Shown here one piece after another: positions 1-5,386 of a stretch of DNA of 5,386 nt (position 1 is its first letter; the number at the start of each line of letters is the position of its first letter). Origin of the DNA: Candidatus Omnitrophica bacterium UBA1562 (GTDB lineage: Bacteria > Omnitrophota > Gorgyraeia > Gygaellales > Profunditerraquicolaceae); assembly GCA_002322525.1 (NCBI GenBank), contig DCOU01000147.1, positions 1 through 5,386 on the forward strand, in the 5' to 3' direction. The notes beneath the pieces are model-generated. The model worked only from the letters and a program-made list of their open reading frames with translations, was not told the DNA's origin and made no database searches. The position numbers were made by a program, and so were the translations under genes.

Positions 1-3000
1 CTGTTCGGGCTGCGGCGCAGACCGGATTTGATGATGCTGATATTGAGAAATTACCGACTCCAACAGAAAAACTTGAAGCTATAATTAGCCAGTTAGTCCC
101 ATTACATCATCCAGCAGTAGATGCGATGTTGGATTTGTTAGGACAGGGGCACCTTAAAATAACCGCTGCAACTTATTACCAAATAAATGCTATTGGTGGG
201 AGGCGTGGACTTGTTCAATCGCGCGATGCTATTAGTATAATAGGGGGCGAGGATAGCAAGGTGCACATGCTTATCGATACAATGTTACCAATACCTCAAC
301 AACGCAACCTCCTTATTCATGAGTTTCTAGAAGCATTTACAATAGGAGAATTACTTGTCAAAGGTATTCCGCCCGAAAGAATCGTAGCGCTTCAAATAGC
401 GGGAGCCACTGATTATCTGGCCACCTTGCGATTCTTAAATTCTTCGGGTCTCACGGCTCTTGTACCACCCGGAGAAGTTGAAAAGGAAAAAGGCCATTTA
501 GCCCGTCATCAGAAAAACATGGAAGAAAGCGTAAAGAGTGGAGCGATAACGCCAGAGGAGAGGGAGCTTATATTAGGCATGGCAGGAGAGTTGACTGGGC
601 AAGTTCTAGTAACTCCTTCATTGGTAAAGTTACAGGAATCTTTTGAAAAATTAAAAGCCAAGTTTGAGAATGCAGCTCAAGCAGACAAAGGTTCCTTTGA
701 TCAGAACGATCTTAAGCAGATGCGGGATACGCTGAGGGAGATAAGTGAGCTCGGGCAGCTTAACCAAAAAGAAATTTCTTTTCTGCAAATGGTTATTATG
801 CATGCGGAGGGATGGCTAAATGAAAGGGAACAGCTAAGGAAAAGGAAACAAAAAGATAATACGCCGGTAGAGGTTCCGAGAGATCAAGCGGCTAGGCAGC
901 CGCTTAAGGTTAGGCAGGATGGTGGGGCTGGGGCTGCGTCAGCGGAAGAGGCACCAGTGCCAGCAAAAACCGAAGCAGCCCAGCCAGGTCCAGTTGAAGA
1001 ACAGCCAGCCCTAGCCCCTGCTCCAATCAATCCCAATGGATTACCGAGATTTGTTGCACAGGGTGATGTACATGGAGAATTAGATGGGCTCAAAGAAAAT
1101 TTACGTAGAGCAAGATTAATAGATGAAAAAGATAATTGGATTGGAGGAGGTAATAATTTATGCCAGTTAGGAGATGTTATAGATAGGGGTCCTAAATCCA
1201 AGGAGGCTTATCAATTTTTGAAGAAGCTACAAGAACAGGTAAGAGAAGCAGGTGGAGATGTTATAAGAATTGTAGGAAATCACGAATTAATGTTGCTACA
1301 GGGAGATTTTAGATATGCAAACTTTGAAGACCCAGCAGGATTGGCAGAGGAAATAAGAGGGGACATTTTGAGCGGTAACTTAAAGGCTGCGCATGTCTTT
1401 GGAGACAGGCTTTTTGTCCACGGTGGTTTACGGTCAAAAATAAGAGAGATAATAATAGAAGAAATTGTAAGAGAAAAAGGAATTCCTAGGGATAAAGTTA
1501 CATTAGAAGATCTCGCGGATAGATTGAATGAACTTTTGATATATGCGGTTGAAAATAACGATTTTAGCAGCCATGCCATATTCCAAGTTGATGCGGCAAG
1601 AGGTGGCACGGCTGAAATTGCGGGTATTTTCTGGAATGATTATACAGATCTTACACAGTCTCTTGATGCGAACCAGATCAGACAAGTAGTAGGTCATACA
1701 CCAGAACGAAAAGCAGGAGCAAAGGGGCAATGGACGGATTCGATTGGTAGAATAAATATTGATATGGGGTTATTGAAAGGTTATGGAGGAAATAATGGAT
1801 TTTTAGTGATAGAAGGAAATGAAATAAAGATTATTGCGAAAGATGCAAATGGCGTATGGGAAGAAGAAATTTTGGGCGAATTTATACCTGAAGCCCCAGC
1901 CCAGCTAGGTCCAGTTGAAGAACAGCCAGCCACCAAGCCAGCAGGAACCCCAACTCCGGATGCAGAAGCCATAAAGGGAATGTTAGGAGAATTAGCTAGG
2001 TTAAATGAAGGCATATGGCCGGTAAGTAGAGAAGGCGCACCGAGAAAAAACTTAGATGAGTTAATTAATTTGTGGCAACAGGCAAAAGATAATTATGCAA
2101 AGATGAAGGAAATAATCGAAGGATTGGCGCAGATGCAAGGTAAAAGTGCGTCTGATCCCTGGGAAAGCATCATTTTCTTATTCGCTAATGAAATAAAACA
2201 GATAAATGCCCTGGATATTTTGCATATTAATCAGGAAATAGTGATAACCAGTATCAACGACTTGAGGGCGGAAATAAATGCAATAGAGGCAGCTAATGAA
2301 TTTAGCGAAGAAGAGAAACTCAGACTTAGAGATGAAACTTTTCAATTTGATGAAAGCAGGGCAAGAGAAATTAGAAATGCCATAACCACTGAAGAGTCGG
2401 CATCATTAGAAGCATTAATGTTAAAAATAGGTCAGGGTCCAGATCACTTGGGAATTTTTAAAGCAGTAATCGCAGGCGTAAAACCTTTAGCAGACGTTTC
2501 TACTAGTATTACGCATGAGGATTGGATTAAAATAGAACTGGCAATAAAAAATATCTTAGAAAAATTGGGTGTTGGTATTATCTATCTCGGAGACAACGAA
2601 CCCAAAGGTTGGAAGCAAATACTTACCTATAATAAAAAATTAATCCAGCAGGTTATAAACAAACACGAGCATCTGAAAAATGAATTTGAGGCAAAAACGG
2701 GAACTAAGTGGGATTCTGCAAAAGATGTAGATTCCGAAGCGATAGAAAGATTCATGCTATCATTAGGTTCTAAGGATACTGAAACTTTGGGTCTATTATT
2801 TGTTTACCCCGAAGAAGATATTCAGACATTTGTTGCTCAGAATGGCGATAGGAGTTCAAAGATTTTAGAGGACGCCAGCCTTCATTTCCGCCGATTAATC
2901 AGAGAGTTAAATATTGGAGATTTATATAGTGGCATAATTACTTATCCTTCAACTGCTTCAGAGGCATTAGCTATGTCTATTCGTTTTAAACAGGGCGAAA

Positions 3001-5386
3001 ATACTTTTGATGAGGCAATCAGGCGTTTAAAAAACCCAGCTCCGGGCGCTGCCGCAGCCGCGGCTTCTGAAACCCCGGCTCCTTCACCAGCTCAGCAGCC
3101 GGCAGTAGTTGAGGCAGCCCAGCCAGCCCCAATTACGCCACCACCAGCAGTAAAAGCTGAGGAACCCTCAGCAGCTTCCCAGGCAAAAGTAAGAGAAGAG
3201 CGCGCAGTTGAAAAAGAACAACGGGCAACCGAAGAAGAAACCGCCCGCCTCGCAGAAGAAGCCAGACTCAAGGTTGAAGCAGCAGAAGTAGAGCGCAAGC
3301 GCCAAGAAGAAGCAGCAGCCTTCCAGGTAGCTGAGATTAAAGCTGAACAAGAGCGCCAGCGTCAAGCAGCAGTAGATAGCTTGGTAAGAGCAGCTTTCCA
3401 GGCAAAAGCAAGAGAAGAGCGCGCAGTCGAAAGAGAACAACGGGCAACCGAAGAAGCTGCCCGCCAGGCAGAAGCAGCAGCCCAGCCACAAGCGAAGAGA
3501 GAAGAAGCCCAGTCCGGAGCAGTTCCTGCAGCCGCAGAAGCGTCGAAGCCAGCCCCAGCGCCTGCTCCAGTTTCAGCTCCAGTCCCAGTTGCGAGTGCAG
3601 CTGGTGAAGTAAAAAAAACAGAACCGTCCCCAACTTCGAAAGATGTGAAAGCACCGAAGAAGGGTGAGGTAGCAAACGCGGATGAGGTAACAGTAGCTAG
3701 AGTAGCTAGAGTAGCAAAGGCATTGGTTATGGCAAAGTATTCAGCTCGAGTTAATGGACGCAAAGTAACAGTAACAGGGGATATTACGCCAAGGCAATGG
3801 GAAGTATTAAGGCCGGTCTTGGAGAGATTCGTCAGTCTTGATGGTGATGGTGTAAAGGTAAAGCAAATCGAATTTATTGAGCCGTCTTCGCCTCTAAATG
3901 GAGGTTCGCCTTTGGCTCGGCGTGATAAACAGGATAGTTCTAAGTTGTATCTGCACCCGATAGCCCAAGAGGACCCACATCTTTTGATATTAGCATTAAA
4001 TCTAGGATTAAATGGTAAGCATAACATCCAGACGGAAGACTTATTTGTATTAGCAGAAATAGAACCGAGAGACCGGAAGGCAATGGAAAAGATTCGCAAC
4101 CGCCTTGCAATTAAAGAGGGTCGGGTATATGTTCAAGCGACTCCTGAGGCCTTTGCGGCGCTTAGCCAGAAAGACGCAACAAAGAAGATGGGCGATAAAA
4201 TCGGTCGAGGCCGTGTTTTCGATGCAGATGCCAGCCCAGAGGCGATTGTAGCTGGTTTAAGGGAGAATAGAATAGCATTACCAGATAATATTGAAAGAAC
4301 AATCTCAATTATCCAGAGATACTTTAAGGCCGTTAGAATAAGGGCTCCGGATAAGACAAGAGATATAGATTCCTACCAGATAGAGTTCCGCCGCAATGTC
4401 AAAAATTACGCTATTATAGAAGGGAATAAAATAATATTAGACATCGCCCTCCTAAATGTCCACCCTCAAGATTTACCTGTATTTCTCGTCTTCATATTAG
4501 GCCACGAAGGTTCTCACCCCATAGTCCAAGGAGAAAAGGAAGTACGCTCCTTAGACAGAGAAAGATTCAGGTCCTTTAGGCGTGAGCACAAGGATGTTGT
4601 CCTCAACGTCCTTAGGCAATTAGGCGCAAAACAGAGTTATTTAGACGAACTAAGAACGCCTTCTACACCTACAGAGCTTCCTCAGCCTAATAAATCACCG
4701 GTGGGTGGTTCACCAGCTATACCTGTAGCTCCCATACCTGCGCCTATGCCAACTTCTAAAGGAACAGGGCATCATACACCTATTATTAGTCCTTTGTGGC
4801 ACGGTTTGGGAGGTCTTTTATTAGGAATAGCTCATGCTGCTCAAGATGATGCAGAGAAGTCTAAACAAGAACAAGATGGGATAGATGTGATATATAAAAC
4901 CGGGCCTCCAATAGCCGACCCCAAAACAGATTCAACAAATACACATAATACTATTTTTGCCACTGTTGGCACAGACGACGGTGCCGCAGTAGCGGCTGTA
5001 GCCACAGCAACGAAGATAGGATACATCGCGGGAACACCAGTTGCTGGAGGAATGTTAGGTGCTCGAATTGTGCCTAGAATAGGCGCAATAGTAGCAGGTG
5101 CAGGAAGTGTAACCGTAAAACCTAAAGGTACCAAGGCTCTACCTATAAATAATAGGGGTAAGCAAGGTGCCGGAAGTGTAACTGGTGCAAATGGTCCATT
5201 AGGTTTTGGCGGAAGATTATTAAAGGTAAATCCTCCTCAGCTTATTGGTCAATTAAATCCTCTTCTTAAGCAGATTCCTCCTCAGAAACCCATACGGATT
5301 CATAATGCCCGCAGTCCACCGAGAGCAGAATCCTCTGAAAATCCTACCGTTTTAATACCTATATATAATTCTTCTAAAACAGCTCC
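1..5386 (+). CDS. Internal fragment of a giant multidomain protein (PPP phosphatase plus putative zincin module), open at both ends
   Basis: The frame starting at base 3 has no stop codon to the end of the window (1,794 complete codons), far beyond chance, and it encodes recognisable domains in order, so it is one coding sequence truncated by the window at both ends. No start was chosen: internal ATG codons occur, but none lies at a domain boundary with a convincing ribosome binding site. Visible in order are a helical region with HEFLE, a Pro/Ala linker, a Shelph-like PPP phosphatase (residues about 350-625), a linker, a charged helical region, a TolA-like helix between Pro/Ala linkers, an alpha/beta region, an HEGSH module (residues 1501-1505) and a Gly/Pro-rich tail. 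No signal peptide or clear transmembrane helix is visible, but the true termini are missing. The overall role is unknown; a large surface or secreted multi-enzyme is one possibility. The likely source is a bacterium, perhaps Omnitrophota (inference). Confidence 0.95.
3..869 (+). other. N-terminal visible region: unrecognised helical domain with HEFLE motif
   Basis: Residues 1-289 of the fragment. The first half (to about residue 157) looks like a compact folded unit. It includes IGGRRGLVQSRDAISII and then LLIHEFLEAF, where H106, E107 and E110 form an HExxE pattern in a predicted helix, followed by a GIPPERIVALQ segment and ATDYL. The HExxE helix resembles a metallopeptidase active-site helix with the second His replaced by Glu, so it may be an inactive or altered zincin-like unit; this is inference from a five-residue motif. 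Residues about 160-289 are strongly charged and probably alpha-helical, ending in the basic stretch RKRKQK before the linker. I do not recognise a named family. The domain probably extends upstream of the window. Confidence 0.45.
870..1046 (+). other. Pro/Ala/Glu-rich interdomain linker 1
   Basis: Residues 290-348 are low in hydrophobic residues and rich in Pro, Ala, Glu and Gln (for example APVPAKTEAAQPGPVEEQPA), typical of a flexible extended linker. It ends in PINPNGLPR immediately before the first beta strand of the phosphatase domain. Part of its DNA is repeated almost exactly in the linker on the other side of the phosphatase. Confidence 0.75.
976..1010 (+). repeat. Direct repeat copy 1 (linker 1, upstream of phosphatase)
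   Basis: A 35-base segment coding for part of AAQPGPVEEQPA, matching bases 1897-1931 with a single mismatch (C at 985, T at 1906). The copies are 921 bases (307 codons) apart, in frame, and bracket the phosphatase module. Confidence 0.9.
1047..1886 (+). other. PPP-family metallophosphatase domain, Shelph-like
   Basis: Residues 349-628 carry the complete PPP-family motif series: GDVHG (residues 354-358), GDVIDRG (390-396), GNHE (425-428), HGG (473-475) and VVGHTPE (from 562). These supply D355, H357, D391, N426, H427, H473 and H565, the expected ligands of a two-metal centre, plus the phosphate-contacting R395. GNHELMLLQGDFRY and the closing INIDMGLLKGYGG fit the bacterial Shewanella-like (Shelph) branch better than ApaH or eukaryotic PP1/PP2A. 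About 275 residues is normal for this fold. Known members hydrolyse phosphate monoesters, often on phosphoproteins; the substrate here cannot be deduced. One oddity: the Trp motif reads GIFWNDY (W544), without the Arg normally next to this Trp (LWxR in Shelphs), so specificity or activity may differ. Such domains are usually stand-alone enzymes; here it is one module of a giant protein. Confidence 0.88.
1887..1970 (+). other. Pro/Ala/Glu-rich interdomain linker 2
   Basis: Residues 629-656 begin PEAPAQLGPVEEQPA and continue with Pro, Ala and Thr up to PTPDAEA. It closes the phosphatase module and repeats the central part of linker 1 in both DNA and protein. Probably a flexible spacer. Confidence 0.75.
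1897..1931 (+). repeat. Direct repeat copy 2 (linker 2, downstream of phosphatase)
   Basis: Second copy of the 35-base linker repeat, 34 of 35 bases identical to 976-1010. The single difference changes Pro to Leu (QPGP versus QLGP). Confidence 0.9.
1971..3035 (+). other. Large charged, mainly alpha-helical region of unknown function
   Basis: Residues 657-1011, the longest stretch here without a recognised motif. Long runs of Glu, Lys, Ile, Leu and Asn with few Pro or Gly suggest helices, including a helical bundle or coiled-coil stretch around residues 720-800. A more globular part follows (residues about 800-1011), with VGIIYLGDNEPKGWKQI and then LGLLFVYPEEDIQTFV (from residue 929). The latter faintly resembles the GLLLGYP-type segment of some small alpha-helical DUF proteins, but this is too weak for assignment. 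No catalytic motif or membrane segment is visible. It ends abruptly at RRLKNPAPG, where the next Pro/Ala linker starts. It may be two domains. Confidence 0.5.
3036..3179 (+). other. Pro/Ala-rich linker 3
   Basis: Residues 1012-1059 are dominated by Ala and Pro, including a run of six Ala and a PITPPPAV stretch. It shares the AAQP-coding 12-mer with linker 1 and with the end of the following helix. Likely an extended flexible spacer leading into the charged helix. Confidence 0.75.
3170..3237 (+). repeat. Direct repeat copy 1 within the TolA-like helix
   Basis: A 68-base segment matching 3389-3456 at about 64 of 68 positions by hand alignment, 219 bases (73 codons) apart and in frame. It encodes the REERAVEKEQRATEE unit. 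Confidence 0.88.
3180..3512 (+). other. TolA-like Ala/Glu/Arg/Gln-rich helix or coiled coil with internal duplication
   Basis: Residues 1060-1170 consist almost entirely of Ala, Glu, Arg, Lys and Gln with regular small hydrophobics and no Gly; Pro appears only near the end. This composition resembles the long helical domain of TolA or other single-alpha-helix/coiled-coil spacers. The segment containing AREERAVEREQRATEE occurs twice, 73 codons apart, with only conservative changes (the first copy has VREERAVEKEQRATEE). The probable role is a rigid rod separating the upstream modules from those downstream; no binding partner can be inferred. Such sequences attract spurious similarity hits, so homology to TolA itself should not be assumed. 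Confidence 0.7.
3389..3456 (+). repeat. Direct repeat copy 2 within the TolA-like helix
   Basis: Second copy of the helix repeat. Three of the four differences are T/C transitions and one is A/G; two of the four change the protein (Val to Ala, Lys to Arg), both conservatively. This suggests a fairly recent internal duplication under helix-preserving selection. Confidence 0.88.
3513..3692 (+). other. Pro/Ala/Lys-rich linker 4
   Basis: Residues 1171-1230 run from alternating Ala-Pro (KPAPAPAPVSAPVPVA) into a Lys/Glu/Ser/Thr-rich tract (KKTEPSPTSKDVKAPKKGE). Low complexity and probably disordered. It joins the rod-like helix to the downstream alpha/beta region. Confidence 0.7.
3693..3715 (+). 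repeat. Short tandem repeat, 9-base unit (Val-Ala-Arg)
   Basis: The unit GTAGCTAGA occurs twice in tandem and is followed by a partial third copy (GTAGC), encoding VARVARVA at the start of the alpha/beta region. It keeps the reading frame, so copy-number changes would only lengthen or shorten the helix start. Confidence 0.85.
3693..4229 (+). other. Unrecognised alpha/beta region with an SSPLNGGSP motif
   Basis: Residues 1231-1409. The beginning reads as strand-turn-strand-helix (SARVNGRKVTVTGDITPRQW, then a helix to about residue 1280), with a strand VKQIEFIEP leading into SSPLNGGSP (residues 1295-1303). A second part after about residue 1310 contains LHPIAQEDPHLLILALNLGL and a helical DRKAMEKIRNRL segment followed by the strand GRVYVQATPEAF. 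The GGSP element looks like a loop or boundary between two small units and recurs after the HEGSH module. I do not recognise a family and see no catalytic residues. Confidence 0.45.
4230..4664 (+). other. Putative zincin-like (HExxH) metallopeptidase module
   Basis: Residues 1410-1554. A strand pair around YAIIEGNKIILD is followed by a hydrophobic helix, VFLVFILGHEGSHPIV, in which H1501, E1502 and H1505 form HExxH, the zinc-binding and catalytic helix of zincins. Strand then hydrophobic HExxH helix is the usual order of a minimal gluzincin core. Downstream acidic candidates for the third ligand are E1511, E1513 and D1518 in GEKEVRSLDRERF, which resembles the second helix of minimal gluzincins; which one binds metal cannot be decided by eye. 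The unit is small, about 145 residues, so it could be a compact peptidase, an autoprocessing domain or a non-catalytic relic. It is flanked by GGSP-type motifs on both sides. The protease role is inferred from this motif and its context only. Confidence 0.55.
4665..5386 (+). other. Pro/Gly/Ala-rich region with hydrophobic glycine-zipper-like segments, continuing past the window
   Basis: Residues 1555-1794. It opens with Pro-rich sequence and SPVGGSP (residues 1565-1571), then a short apolar patch, LWHGLGGLLLGIAHAA (residues 1598-1613). After an Asp/Lys-rich hydrophilic stretch comes a Gly/Ala/Val/Ile-rich segment (residues 1660-1705) with several GxxxG-type spacings (IGYIAG, GGMLG, IGAIVAGAG), suggestive of tight helix packing or transient membrane contact. 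It is interrupted by Pro and Arg, so it is not a standard transmembrane helix. The remainder is basic, Pro/Asn/Gln-rich and probably poorly ordered. No family is recognised. Proline is coded mainly by CCT here, unlike the CCA-rich linkers upstream. Confidence 0.5.
5097..5182 (+). repeat. Pair of short direct repeats (GAGSV) in the C-terminal region
   Basis: Bases 5097-5113 and 5166-5182 match at 16 of 17 positions, 69 bases (23 codons) apart, both encoding GAGSVT. They may be remnants of a small tandem duplication in the glycine-rich tail; by themselves they could also be chance in a Gly/Ala-rich region. Confidence 0.55.

Noticed and set aside
126..131. Internal ATG as a possible start of a shorter gene
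   Set aside because: The frame is open upstream to the window edge with protein-like sequence, and there is no clear ribosome binding site before this ATG.
884..2014. Several minus-strand open frames of 75-109 codons
   Set aside because: All are antisense to the phosphatase module and its linkers, whose motifs are unambiguous on the plus strand. They show no recognisable protein features.
3039..3066. GC-rich patch that might be a terminator hairpin
   Set aside because: It encodes an Ala run in the linker. The coding frame continues straight through, no T tract follows and the inverted complementarity is weak.
3170..3456. CRISPR-like or mobile-element repeats
   Set aside because: There are only two copies, both in frame and encoding the same helix. 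There is no spacer array, no terminal inverted repeats and no transposase.
3180..3512. Assignment as a true TolA protein
   Set aside because: Similarity rests on Ala/Glu/Lys/Arg composition only. No TolA membrane anchor or C-terminal domain accompanies it.
3362..4099. Minus-strand open frame of 245 codons
   Set aside because: It lies opposite the continuous plus-strand coding frame. The Ala/Glu/Pro-rich plus-strand codons (GCA, GAA, CCA) leave few antisense stops, and the antisense translation is Ser/Ala-rich low-complexity sequence without domains.
4841..5134. Minus-strand open frame of 97 codons opposite the Gly/Ala-rich tail
   Set aside because: Gly/Ala-rich codons read backwards give a Pro/Ala-rich hydrophobic product by composition alone, and the plus frame remains open throughout.

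Overview
The whole window is the interior of one very long plus-strand reading frame. The frame whose first complete codon starts at position 3 has no stop through position 5386, giving 1,794 complete codons, and neither a true start nor a stop falls inside the window. I therefore read it as an internal fragment of a giant, multidomain bacterial protein. Residue numbers below count from that first codon, so residue n begins at base 3n. Nothing intergenic is present: no promoter, terminator, RNA gene, CRISPR array or mobile element is supported. The minus-strand open frames are shadows of this gene.

Layout along the protein. (1) Residues 1-290 form an unrecognised, mostly helical region containing an HEFLE (HExxE) motif. 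(2) Residues about 291-348 are a Pro/Ala/Glu linker. (3) Residues about 350-625 are a PPP-type metallophosphatase domain with all metal-ligand motifs visible (GDVHG, GDVIDRG, GNHE, HGG, GHT), most like the bacterial Shewanella-like (Shelph) branch. (4) Residues 629-656 are a second linker, nearly identical in part to the first. (5) Residues 657-1011 are a long charged, helical region of unknown function. (6) Residues 1012-1230 consist of a Pro/Ala linker, a TolA-like Ala/Glu/Arg/Gln-rich helix with an internal duplication, and another Pro/Ala linker. (7) Residues about 1231-1410 are an unrecognised alpha/beta region containing an SSPLNGGSP motif. (8) Residues about 1411-1555 are a possible small zinc-peptidase-like domain with HEGSH (HExxH). 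(9) Residues 1552-1794 are a Pro/Gly/Ala-rich tail with a second SPVGGSP motif and a glycine-zipper-like hydrophobic stretch; it continues beyond the window.

The organism is most likely an uncultured bacterium. AGA/AGG and ATA codons are frequent, the base composition is moderate, and there are no signs of introns. The architecture (enormous ORF, Pro/Ala linkers, small HExxH-type modules, GGSP-like motifs) reminds me of the giant proteins described from Omnitrophota. That is memory-based inference, not something the sequence proves.

The likely picture is beads on a string: one phosphatase and at least one putative metallopeptidase-like module joined by flexible linkers and rigid helices within a single polypeptide. 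Whether it is secreted, anchored at the surface or cytoplasmic cannot be told, because both ends are missing. The linkers share near-identical DNA, which suggests that modules are gained or lost by recombination between linkers.
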